From Shewanella sp. c952 (lineage in GTDB: Bacteria > Pseudomonadota > Gammaproteobacteria > Enterobacterales > Shewanellaceae), in assembly GCF_019654975.1 (NCBI RefSeq), contig NZ_BPEW01000004.1, positions 142,520 to 206,519 on the forward strand: 64,000 nt of DNA. Direction: 5' to 3'. Below are positions 1-8,166 of this stretch, piece after piece (position 1 is the first letter of the stretch; every line of letters begins with the position of its first letter). The position numbers and the translations under genes are program-made. The notes under the pieces are model-generated. The model made no database searches. It was not told the origin of the DNA and saw only the letters and a list, made by a program, of their open reading frames with translations.

Positions 1-926
1 TCGGTAAAACCTATACCGATTACCTACCCTCAATTAACTTGAACTTTCACCTTACTGATAATGACCAAATTCGTTTTGCCGCAGCTTCAGTTATGGCTCG
101 CCCACCTATCGATAAGTTAAAGTCGGGTATGGGCTCTTGGTATGATGACTCAGCGACACCAGGATACAAAAAGTACAACGCATGGGGTAATACGAGTCCG
201 CTACTTGACCCGTTTTATGCAGACCAATTTGATCTGTCTTACGAGCATTACTTTGAAGACAGCGAAGGCGCAATTGCATTAGCCGTTTTCTACAAAGACA
301 TTAAGTCGTTTATCAACAACTTTACGATTCAGCCATTTGATTTTGAGCAAGCTGGTTTTATTGTTCCAGATACTATTGTCGATAATGGCGTTGAATTCCC
401 AGTGGTTAAGGATGAAGGTCAATACCAAACAGCCATCAATAACGACAATGGCGGCTATATCCGTGGTGTTGAACTTGCTTACACGCAAATCTTTGACTTT
501 TTACCAGGCGCATTTGCAGGCTTAGGTTTCACAGGTAGTTACTCTTACTCAGACAGTGAAGTTGAGTTTGAAACTGACTTAAGTGGTCAATCACTTGCTA
601 TCCCTCTTCCTGGTTTATCAGAACATGTTGCTAACACAACACTGTTTTATACACTGGAAGGTTTTGATACTCGCGTAAGCATGCGCTACAGAAGTGAATA
701 TGTTTCAGAACAAGTTGCAGTTGAATCTCAACTCGCTTTCTTTGATGCAGAAACAATATTTGACTATCAAGCATCATATGCGATGGAAAATGGCTTAAAG
801 CTATTGTTCCAGGTGAACAACCTTACTGACGAACCAAACAAAACTTACTTTGGTCAGCCACAACAAACTGGAACCATTCAAACTTTCGGTCGTCAATATT
901 ACTTAGGATTTAGCTACAGCATGTAA
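1..926 (+). CDS. TonB-dependent receptor, C-terminal part (cut by window edge)
   Basis: The open frame runs without a stop from the first bases of the window to 926, so the N-terminal plug and most of the barrel lie outside. What is visible (about 307 residues) is beta-barrel sequence: alternating polar and aromatic strands, long extracellular loops, and a typical late-barrel segment (LLFQVNNLTDEPNKTYFG) followed by an aromatic-rich last strand. The family imports ligands across the outer membrane using TonB energy. The four alpha-glucan enzymes that follow suggest a maltodextrin or starch-oligosaccharide receptor, which is inference from context. A strong terminator follows at once, so the receptor transcript ends before the amylase genes. 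Confidence 0.85.
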   Translation, partial: GKTYTDYLPSINLNFHLTDNDQIRFAAASVMARPPIDKLKSGMGSWYDDSATPGYKKYNAWGNTSPLLDPFYADQFDLSYEHYFEDSEGAIALAVFYKDIKSFINNFTIQPFDFEQAGFIVPDTIVDNGVEFPVVKDEGQYQTAINNDNGGYIRGVELAYTQIFDFLPGAFAGLGFTGSYSYSDSEVEFETDLSGQSLAIPLPGLSEHVANTTLFYTLEGFDTRVSMRYRSEYVSEQVAVESQLAFFDAETIFDYQASYAMENGLKLLFQVNNLTDEPNKTYFGQPQQTGTIQTFGRQYYLGFSYSM

Positions 927-940
927 GCTTAGTTAACCAA

Positions 941-971
941 AGCCTACTTCTCTAAAGAAGTAGGCTTTTTT
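941..971 (+). terminator. Intrinsic terminator after TonB receptor
   Basis: A perfect 10-bp stem (AGCCTACTTC / GAAGTAGGCT) with a 6-nt loop runs straight into a T-tract, 15 bp after the receptor stop codon. Confidence 0.85.
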
Positions 972-1007
972 GATTTAAAAGGCTCTATAAGCAACAAGGC
1001 TCTGATA

Positions 1008-2939
1008 ATGAACTCATCTCTAAACTGGCTTACCGCGCCAACGATTTCGATACTTTTCTGTACTGCTTTGATGCAAGATTGTCAGGCAGCTAACCTGTCA
1101 TCATCAACCATAGAGCAAACGTTAAAAACAGAGCGGCTTAGAGTTGAACCGGAGTTCTGGTGGGCGGATATGGTCAATCCAACGCTTGAGCTGATGCTTC
1201 ACGGCGACAATATCGCGTCAATGCAAGCATCCTTACGGACTCGTTCAAATATCAATATTGTTGAGCAATCAACCACAGAAAATCCAAACTATTTATTTAT
1301 AAAGTTATCTCTAAAAGATGCTAAAGCGCAGACCATCACTCTGTCGCTAACAAAAAATAAGACTCAAATGCATCAGTTTGATTACCAAATCAAACAACGA
1401 CGGACTGGTTCTAGCCAGCGACAAGGCTTCGATAACAGCGATGTCATCTACCTAATTACTCCAGATCGCTTCGTTAACGGTGATACATCAAATGATAATC
1501 ACAGCTCAATGCTTGAAAAGGTCAATAGAGCAGATAAAGATGGCCGTCATGGCGGTGATATACAAGGTATTATTAATAGCCTAGATTACTTACAAAAGCT
1601 TGGTGTGACCCAGCTTTGGGTCAACCCACTGCTTGAAAATAATCAGCAGCAATACTCCTACCATGGCTACTCAACAACAGATCACTACAAGATTGACCCG
1701 CGTTTTGGCAGTAATGCGGACTACCGTCAACTTAGTGATGCCGCTAAAGATAGGGGCATTGGGATCATCAAAGATATCATCGTCAACCATATCGGCTCTA
1801 ACCATTGGTGGATGACAGATATTCCTAGCAAAACCTGGATAAATGGTTTGGCTGCTAATCAGCCCATCAATACCAGTAAGTTGCCTTTTACCACTCATCG
1901 TCGTACTACAGTACAAGACCCCTACTCTGCGCCAAGCGATTTGAGCAACTTCGTCGATGGCTGGTTTGTTGATAGCATGCCAGATTTAAACCAAACGAAC
2001 GAAAAACTAGCAACCTACCTGATTCAAAACAGTATTTGGTGGGTTGAGTATGCTAATTTATCTGGGATCCGTGAAGATACCTACTCCTACGCCGATAAAG
2101 AATTTTTGGCGCAATGGTCAAAAGCAATTATGGCTGAGTACCCCAAGTTTAATATAGTAGGCGAAGAATGGACTGCGAATCCCATAACTGTCTCCTATTG
2201 GCAAGCAGGAAAAATAAACCAAGATGGCTATGTCTCCTACCTTCCAAGTCTAATGGATTTCCCACTCTACGAGACCATGCTAAAAGCCTTTAATCATCCA
2301 GAATCTTGGGACAAAGGTTTTATTGAATTATATGAGATGATGGCAAATGATGTCGTTTATGCCGACCCAACTAATCTAGTGTTATTTGAAGGCAACCACG
2401 ACACCAACCGTTTATTCAGCCTTTTGGATAACAATTTATCTCGTTACAAGATGGCAATGGCGTACACATTGACGTCCAATCGTATTCCGCAGATTTTTTA
2501 CGGCACAGAAGTGTTAATGCAAAGCCCGGTAGAGGGTCGCCACGACGGTGCAGTAAGAGCTGACTTCCCCGGTGGTTGGTCATCCGACGCTAGCAATGCG
2601 ATGACACAGCAGGGATTAAACTCGCAACAGTTGGACGCCCAACATTTTGTTAGTACATTACTCAATTTTAGAAAAGACTCATCTGCCATTGCTAACGGTA
2701 AGCTGATTCATTACGTACCAGAAAACGGCGTTTATGTTTACTTTAGAGCGGATAAGACAGAAACGGTGATGGTCGTGATGAACAAGAACGATGAGCAGAT
2801 AACTCTAGATAGTGAAAGATTCAAAACACAGTTGAAAAACTTTTCAACTGCAACCGATGTGATAACAGGTCAATCGCAAAATACCTTACATAGCTTAAAA
2901 AGCCCTGCAAACTCGGTGTTAGTACTAAGCCTAAACTAA
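1008..2939 (+). CDS. Exported GH13 alpha-amylase / cyclomaltodextrinase-type glycosidase
   Basis: This 643-residue protein has an N-terminal signal peptide (about residues 1-27, cleavage near CQA-AN). A beta-rich domain of the cyclomaltodextrinase N-terminal type follows (about 35-125), then a GH13 TIM barrel. All four GH13 signatures are present: DIIVNH (256-261), GIREDTY with nucleophile D357, VGEEW with acid/base E386, and EGNHD with D465. The GIRxDTY form is typical of neopullulanase/cyclomaltodextrinase relatives (SusA-like), which hydrolyse alpha-1,4 and sometimes alpha-1,6 links in maltodextrins. The signal peptide places it in the periplasm or at the cell surface. Only 40 bp separate it from the next amylase, so the two are probably cotranscribed. 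Exact specificity cannot be read from sequence. Confidence 0.9.
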   Translation: MNSSLNWLTAPTISILFCTALMQDCQAANLSSSTIEQTLKTERLRVEPEFWWADMVNPTLELMLHGDNIASMQASLRTRSNINIVEQSTTENPNYLFIKLSLKDAKAQTITLSLTKNKTQMHQFDYQIKQRRTGSSQRQGFDNSDVIYLITPDRFVNGDTSNDNHSSMLEKVNRADKDGRHGGDIQGIINSLDYLQKLGVTQLWVNPLLENNQQQYSYHGYSTTDHYKIDPRFGSNADYRQLSDAAKDRGIGIIKDIIVNHIGSNHWWMTDIPSKTWINGLAANQPINTSKLPFTTHRRTTVQDPYSAPSDLSNFVDGWFVDSMPDLNQTNEKLATYLIQNSIWWVEYANLSGIREDTYSYADKEFLAQWSKAIMAEYPKFNIVGEEWTANPITVSYWQAGKINQDGYVSYLPSLMDFPLYETMLKAFNHPESWDKGFIELYEMMANDVVYADPTNLVLFEGNHDTNRLFSLLDNNLSRYKMAMAYTLTSNRIPQIFYGTEVLMQSPVEGRHDGAVRADFPGGWSSDASNAMTQQGLNSQQLDAQHFVSTLLNFRKDSSAIANGKLIHYVPENGVYVYFRADKTETVMVVMNKNDEQITLDSERFKTQLKNFSTATDVITGQSQNTLHSLKSPANSVLVLSLN

Positions 2940-2979
2940 TCAATAAGAACAACTAAATCAATGGATAGGGTTAGATTTT

Positions 2980-5046
2980 ATGACGTTTAAAACAAAGTTG
3001 GTTGATGTATGTGGTATTAACAATGCTGTTGAAAAGAGCAAACTAAAAGTATCAAAAAGCGCGTTAATAGTCAGTCTTGTCTTACCTGCGTTTTTTGCAA
3101 TCGGTTGCACAGAATCATCAACGAATAGCGACGTAAACACTGCAGAAAAAGCACCTGCAAACAAAAGCACTGTTTCGACGCATAAACAAGTAAAGCCGGT
3201 GGTTTATCAAGTCTTCACGCGCTTGTTTGGCAACAAAAACACCACCAATCAACCGTGGGGAACAAAACAGCAAAACGGTGTTGGAAAGTTTAGTGATTTT
3301 GATAACACTGCGCTACGAAGTATTAAAGCCCTCGGTACCACCCACATTTGGTATACCGGCGTCCCCCATCATGCTTTGGTTGCTGATTATAAAACCTATG
3401 GTATTAGCGACGATGACCCAGATGTCGTTAAAGGACGCGCAGGTTCCCCTTATGCTGTAAAAGATTACTACAATGTGAACCCAGATCTTGCTGATAATGT
3501 AGAGAACAGGCTGCAAGAGTTTAAAGACTTAATCAAACGCACCCATGATAATGGTATGAAGGTCGTCATCGACATCGTGCCAAATCATGTTGCTAGAGCT
3601 TATCAATCTAACTATGGCCAACATGGCGTTAGCAGCTTCGGCGTTAATGATGACACCAGTACAAGTTATAAAAGACAAAACAACTTCTACTATGTGGTAG
3701 ACGATACTGCCAGTGAACTAACTGCAAAAGCTTTCAAAGTCCCTCAGTTAACACAAGAAAATGCACCGCTAGGTGGAGAAGCTCATCCCCTTTCCGATGG
3801 TAAATTTATTGAGTTCCCCGCGAAATGGACCGGCAATGGCTCTCGCGCAGCGCAGCCGGATGCAAATGACTGGTACGAAACCGTGAAAATCAATTATGGT
3901 GTAAAACCAGACGGCAGTTACGACTTCCCTAGCCTGCCATCTTCACTAGCAAGTCAAGACGCTAACGTCCACTATCTGCATTGGTTATCAATAGAAACTG
4001 AAGACAAAGCACTGCCTTTTAAAGACAAACGCATTCCAGACTCTTGGGTGAAATTCAAACAAATCACTCAATTTTGGCTAGCTCAGGGTATCGATGGTTT
4101 TCGTTATGACATGGCAGAGATGGTGCCAGTGGCATTTTGGAGTTATCTAAACGCCAATATTAAACACACAAACCCTGAGGCGTTCTTATTAGCTGAAGTC
4201 TATAATCCAGCGCTTTATCGAGACTATATTCGACTCGGGAAAATGGACTATCTGTACGATAAAGTGGATATGTACGATACGCTAAAAGCCATTATTCAAG
4301 GGCAAGAAAGCACAGCCGCTATCGCAGAGAAACAAGCCTTAGTCAGTGATATCTCATCAAACATGCTGCATTTTTTGGAAAACCATGATGAGCAAAGGAT
4401 TGCTAGTGCCGATTTTGCTGATGATGCTTTTGCGGCACTGCCCGCTATGGTAGTTTCAACTACCATAAGCTCCGCCCCTACTCTTATTTATTTCGGACAA
4501 GATGTTGGTGAAAAAGCAGCAGTGAAAGCAGGTTTTGGTAGTCCTACCCGTACCAGTATTTTCGATTATATCGGCGTTCCAGCCCATCAGCGCTACATGA
4601 ACAACGGCAAATTTGATGGCGGACAATCAACGGCAAAAGAACTTGAACTAAGACGATATTACACAAAGCTGCTCAACCTAAGCCATAGCGCATCGGCACT
4701 AACAGGTGAGTATGTCGAACTCGATAGTTTTAACCGCGCAAACAAAGTGATTGGCTATGATGAGCAAACATTTGCATTTAGCCGATACAATGCTGAGCAG
4801 CAATTAATTATTGTGAGTAACTTTAGCCAGCAACACGGTAAGACGTTTACCTTACAACTACCACATTCACTCATCTCGAAGTGGAAGATTAACGCTAAGC
4901 AAATAGCGCTGGTGGACCTTTTAAATGAACCTCAAAAGTCATTAAGCGGCCAGGAGTACACACTGACAGTTATTGATGATAAGGGAGCCGTCGCTTTGAC
5001 CCTTGCGCCTAATGAGTCAAAAGTACTGATGGTTAATCATCACTAA
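2980..5046 (+). CDS. Second exported GH13 alpha-amylase, probable lipoprotein
   Basis: This is a 688-residue GH13 enzyme. The N-terminus has an unusually long polar n-region (about 1-27), a hydrophobic stretch and then AIGC, a slightly unusual lipobox, so lipid anchoring at Cys is likely but not certain. The catalytic signatures are DIVPNH (198-203), GFRYD with nucleophile D377, LLAEVY with acid/base E406, and ENHD with D470. The sequence diverges strongly from the upstream GH13, so this is not a recent duplication. It probably hydrolyses alpha-1,4-glucan at the membrane surface and supplies oligosaccharides for the GH97 and GH15 enzymes of the same locus. It lies 40 bp after the first amylase, with a GGATAGGG-like ribosome site before ATG 2980. 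Confidence 0.88.
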   Translation: MTFKTKLVDVCGINNAVEKSKLKVSKSALIVSLVLPAFFAIGCTESSTNSDVNTAEKAPANKSTVSTHKQVKPVVYQVFTRLFGNKNTTNQPWGTKQQNGVGKFSDFDNTALRSIKALGTTHIWYTGVPHHALVADYKTYGISDDDPDVVKGRAGSPYAVKDYYNVNPDLADNVENRLQEFKDLIKRTHDNGMKVVIDIVPNHVARAYQSNYGQHGVSSFGVNDDTSTSYKRQNNFYYVVDDTASELTAKAFKVPQLTQENAPLGGEAHPLSDGKFIEFPAKWTGNGSRAAQPDANDWYETVKINYGVKPDGSYDFPSLPSSLASQDANVHYLHWLSIETEDKALPFKDKRIPDSWVKFKQITQFWLAQGIDGFRYDMAEMVPVAFWSYLNANIKHTNPEAFLLAEVYNPALYRDYIRLGKMDYLYDKVDMYDTLKAIIQGQESTAAIAEKQALVSDISSNMLHFLENHDEQRIASADFADDAFAALPAMVVSTTISSAPTLIYFGQDVGEKAAVKAGFGSPTRTSIFDYIGVPAHQRYMNNGKFDGGQSTAKELELRRYYTKLLNLSHSASALTGEYVELDSFNRANKVIGYDEQTFAFSRYNAEQQLIIVSNFSQQHGKTFTLQLPHSLISKWKINAKQIALVDLLNEPQKSLSGQEYTLTVIDDKGAVALTLAPNESKVLMVNHH

Positions 5047-5078
5047 ATACCAATATCGATACCAATAAAAAGTAATAC

Positions 5079-5100
5079 AAAGCCCGTATAGACGGGCTTT
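5079..5100 (+). terminator. Probable intrinsic terminator after amylase pair
   Basis: A 9-bp perfect stem (AAAGCCCGT / ACGGGCTTT) with a 4-nt loop lies 32 bp after the second amylase. The T-tract is short and interrupted, so termination may be partial. Confidence 0.5.
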
Positions 5101-5157
5101 GTCATTTACCTGAAAAGCTAGAAATAACTTTACGGCTATACAACTAACTTGCCCATC

Positions 5158-5206
5158 TGAATACGTATGCAAGCCATTGCAGCAAGTTTAAGGTTCAACT
5201 TAGTAT
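5158..5206 (+). promoter_or_regulatory. LacI-type operator and promoter before the GH97 gene
   Basis: TGAATACGTATGCA (5158-5171) is a near-perfect palindrome centred on CG, the usual form of a LacI-family operator. The same 12-mer TGAATACGTATG recurs before the sugar transporter at 10109. A plausible sigma-70 promoter follows: TTGCAG (5177-5182), an 18-bp spacer and TAGTAT (5201-5206), about 75 bp before the GH97 start codon. The regulator is not proven; the only LacI-family gene in the window is at 19731-20747. Confidence 0.5.
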
Positions 5207-5280
5207 GCTAACAGCAGCATAACTTCAATAAAACTTGCACGACAGAACTATAACAATAAATTAAACACAGGGATGGCACC

Positions 5281-7410
5281 ATGTACTCACTGCGCTCTAC
5301 ATTACTTTCGTACCATGATAACGCCGCAATACAAAAAAAGACTTTCCACGCTAAAAAGCGTTCATTATCTAAGCTGGCGACCATCACTTCAATAATACTA
5401 GGTACGGCGTTAAGCAATGTTGTAGTGGCTAAAACGGTTTCAGTAACCTCTCCCGACAAACAAATAGTGGTGTCTATTTTTGATGACAATGGCCAGCCAG
5501 AATATAACGTTGAGTTTCATGGAAAAAAGGTCATCACCGACTCACGTCTTGGATTGGTATTTAAATCATTAGGTGAATTGGCTCAAGGCTTTACCATCGA
5601 GAAAAGCAAATTAGGCAACACTCAAAATCGTTGGCAGCAACCATGGGGTGAGCAAGAGTGGATAGAAGACAATTACAACCAAGCTAACATCACCCTGAGC
5701 AACGGCAAATATAAGCTTAAACTGCATTTTAAAGCCTTTGATGACGGTATCGGCTTTCGATATGAGCTGCCAAAACAAGCTGAGCTAAGTCAGTTAACCA
5801 TCACCAATGAATTAACAGAATTTTCTGTTCCAATGCCCGAAAAAGCGCAAGCCTGGTGGATCCCAGCAAGAGGCTGGAATCGTTATGAGTACCTATACAG
5901 CAACAGCGCTTTAGACAAAGTGACTAATGTACACACTCCCTTCACTTTTAGGCTTAATTCTGGTGTGCACATGAGTATTCACGAAGCTGCACTGGTCGAT
6001 TACGCTTCGATGACTCTAAATCAACGTCGTAGCGGCAAATTAAAAGCTGATCTCACTCCCTGGTCTGACGGCAGTTTGGTCAAAACTCAAGCGGGCTTTT
6101 TCTCACCATGGCGTACTATTCAGATAAGCGATGACGCCGCAGGTTTATTAAATTCGCACTTAATTCTGAATTTGAATGAACCCAATAAACTTGGCGATGT
6201 AAGCTGGGTAGAGCCAGGGAAATATGTCGGTATTTGGTGGGGGATGCACCTTAATGAGAATACTTGGGGCTCAGGTGAAAAGCACGGCGCCACCACCAGC
6301 GAAACCAAGCGTTATATGGATTTTGCAGCGAATAATGGCTTCGATGGTGTGTTAGTAGAAGGCTGGAATCATGGTTGGGATGGCAGCTGGTTCCATAATG
6401 GTGACGTGTTCAGTTTTACTCAACCCTACTCCGATTTTGACCTTGATGCGGTGAGTCATTACGGCAACCAAAAAGGGGTTAAGCTAATTGGCCATCACGA
6501 AACCTCTGGCTCAGTGACAAACTACCGAAATCAGATGCAAGACGCCTACGATCTTTACCAACAGCATGGCGTCAGTCAGATAAAGACCGGCTATGTCGCT
6601 GATGGCGGCGATATTAAGCGTATAGATGAAAACGGTATTACTCGCCATGAATGGCATGATGGTCAATTTATGGCGAACGAATATCTATATAGCGTTCAGG
6701 AGGCAGCTAAACGTCAGCTCAGTATTAACACTCACGAACCGATAAAAGATACCGGACTGCGCCGTACCTATCCAAACTGGATTTCTCGTGAAGGTGCCCG
6801 TGGACAAGAGTTTAACGCCTGGGGCACACCGCCGAACAATCCGGCACACACCACAACGCTTGCCTTTACCCGCATGTTAGCTGGGCCAATGGATTTCACC
6901 CCAGGTATATTCGACCTTGCCCCAAAAGGACTTGATGCGATTAATCGAGTACAAACCACTTTAACCAAGCAACTCGCTCTGTATGTCGTACTTTATAGCC
7001 CTATTCAGATGGCAGCGGATCTTCCTAGAAACTACCTTGAACGGCAAGATGCGTTTCAGTTCATCAAAGATGTACCCACCGATTGGCATCAAAGTATCGC
7101 CTTGGCAGGTGAAGTTGGCGAGTACGTGGTATTTGCGCGACAAGAACGAGCTGGAAAAAGTGACGGAAAAGATTGGTACCTAGGTGCAATTACCGACGAC
7201 AACGCCAGAGAAATTGAAGTAAAACTTGATTTTTTAACCCAAGGAATGCGTTACGAGGCGCAGATCTACCGTGATGGTAAAGGCGCTAACTGGCAAAATA
7301 ATCCTTATGACTATGTCATCGAGACCAAACTAGTAAACGCTGCAGATATACTCACACTAAAGCTTGCTTCAAGCGGCGGAACCGCAATTCGTTTTAAGGC
7401 TGTTGATTAG
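5281..7410 (+). CDS. susB: GH97 alpha-glucosidase (SusB-type, inverting)
   Basis: This 709-residue exported protein has a long charged n-region, a hydrophobic core at about 33-47 and likely cleavage near VVA-KT. It aligns by eye with SusB of Bacteroides: an N-terminal beta-sandwich (about 50-300), then a TIM barrel. The conserved GH97 segments carry glutamates at E407 (HHETSG), E486 (NTHEP) and E510 (GARGQEF). These correspond to the catalytic and calcium-binding glutamates of the inverting GH97 subgroup. The retaining subgroup has an Asp nucleophile instead. It would release glucose from the non-reducing ends of maltodextrins in the periplasm. Its own promoter and a LacI-type operator lie upstream, separate from the amylase pair. 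The symbol is by similarity. Confidence 0.9.
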   Translation: MYSLRSTLLSYHDNAAIQKKTFHAKKRSLSKLATITSIILGTALSNVVVAKTVSVTSPDKQIVVSIFDDNGQPEYNVEFHGKKVITDSRLGLVFKSLGELAQGFTIEKSKLGNTQNRWQQPWGEQEWIEDNYNQANITLSNGKYKLKLHFKAFDDGIGFRYELPKQAELSQLTITNELTEFSVPMPEKAQAWWIPARGWNRYEYLYSNSALDKVTNVHTPFTFRLNSGVHMSIHEAALVDYASMTLNQRRSGKLKADLTPWSDGSLVKTQAGFFSPWRTIQISDDAAGLLNSHLILNLNEPNKLGDVSWVEPGKYVGIWWGMHLNENTWGSGEKHGATTSETKRYMDFAANNGFDGVLVEGWNHGWDGSWFHNGDVFSFTQPYSDFDLDAVSHYGNQKGVKLIGHHETSGSVTNYRNQMQDAYDLYQQHGVSQIKTGYVADGGDIKRIDENGITRHEWHDGQFMANEYLYSVQEAAKRQLSINTHEPIKDTGLRRTYPNWISREGARGQEFNAWGTPPNNPAHTTTLAFTRMLAGPMDFTPGIFDLAPKGLDAINRVQTTLTKQLALYVVLYSPIQMAADLPRNYLERQDAFQFIKDVPTDWHQSIALAGEVGEYVVFARQERAGKSDGKDWYLGAITDDNAREIEVKLDFLTQGMRYEAQIYRDGKGANWQNNPYDYVIETKLVNAADILTLKLASSGGTAIRFKAVD

Positions 7411-7442
7411 AAAAAACTCGCCTTTTCTATGGCATAAACTGA

Positions 7443-7468
7443 AAAAAGCCCTTAATTAAGGGCTTTTT
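7443..7468. terminator. Bidirectional terminator between convergent genes
   Basis: A fully palindromic 26-bp sequence (AAAAAGCCC TTAATTAA GGGCTTTTT) lies between the GH97 gene and the convergent gene at 7494-8006. It gives a GC-core hairpin with a T-tract on both strands. Confidence 0.85.
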
Positions 7469-7493
7469 CTTTTACTCACTTTCTTAGCAAGAT

Positions 7494-8006
7494 TTAGCGC
7501 TTTAGCTGGTAGTCGCTACCATCTTTCGCGGTAAACTCTTGATCGAGTACCGATGAGGCAACCACTGTATTTTCAACATTGACCAGGCTTATCCAGTACT
7601 GGTGACCTTCAACTAAGATATCCTCAATGTTGGCACAATCTTCTGCGCCCCTTTCACTTTGTCTATCAAAAGTTAGCTCCACATGCACGCCATTATCTTT
7701 AAGCAATATTGCGGTAGGCTCACTCTTATGACCGTTAAGCGCCACAAACTGTTTCGGACAACGTAAGCCCGTTTGGCTACCGTCTTTCATAAACACTAGC
7801 AGTTGTTGGTAGTAGACAACATAGCTGCAAGCATCCTTGTGCGATCCTGTGGCTAGCGGAAACTTGTCATCCAAAAATATTTTGGCACAAGGTGTTGAGG
7901 TATCATTTGCTGCCTGACGGACAACATTCACATCAACAAAATCCGAACCAATATATACATTATTCTCGTGGTTGTTTGCAGTGTTATTGATTGTTGATAT
8001 ATCCAT
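7494..8006 (-). CDS. Hypothetical protein with four cysteines
   Basis: I do not recognise this 170-residue protein. It has no signal peptide, lipobox or membrane segment. The first 15 residues are Asn-rich and probably disordered, and the rest looks like mixed beta structure. The four cysteines are C39, C60, C83 and C123, and the C-terminus is basic (YQLKR). A good ribosome site (AGGACAGG) precedes ATG 8006, which supports translation. It is divergent from the XRE/DUF3612 regulator at 8163 across a 156-bp region with a 16-bp palindrome and tandem repeats, so that regulator may control it. It sits inside the alpha-glucan locus but shows no carbohydrate-binding or enzymatic motif that I can see. 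Confidence 0.6.
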   Translation of the reverse strand: MDISTINNTANNHENNVYIGSDFVDVNVVRQAANDTSTPCAKIFLDDKFPLATGSHKDACSYVVYYQQLLVFMKDGSQTGLRCPKQFVALNGHKSEPTAILLKDNGVHVELTFDRQSERGAEDCANIEDILVEGHQYWISLVNVENTVVASSVLDQEFTAKDGSDYQLKR

Positions 8007-8054
8007 TGTCCTGTCCTCATTCGTTCCTAAAATAGGTCACTCGCCGTTACTTGC

Positions 8055-8070
8055 TTTGAAAGCTTTCAAA
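8055..8070. promoter_or_regulatory. Perfect 16-bp palindrome, candidate operator
   Basis: TTTGAAAGCTTTCAAA is a perfect palindrome 49 bp upstream of the hypothetical gene (minus strand) and 93 bp upstream of the XRE/DUF3612 gene. Its place in a divergent promoter region suggests an operator. Its GC centre differs from the ATACGTAT sites at 5158 and 10109, so a different protein probably binds it. Confidence 0.45.
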
Positions 8071-8124
8071 AAACTGTTTATTTCCTGACTGCTTGATTTG
8101 TAGTCTAGTGTAAAAATCGCTACA

Positions 8125-8166
8125 ATTTCACAATAAAAATTTTACAATGTGAATTTTACAATATGA
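8125..8166 (+). repeat. Three tandem 14-bp repeats running into the start codon of the XRE gene
   Basis: The copies are ATTTCACAATAAAA (8125-8138), ATTTTACAATGTGA (8139-8152) and ATTTTACAATATGA (8153-8166). The third contains the ATG start codon of the regulator at 8163. Such iterated half-sites directly before a regulator gene suggest autoregulation. No Shine-Dalgarno sequence is visible in this stretch. Confidence 0.6.
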
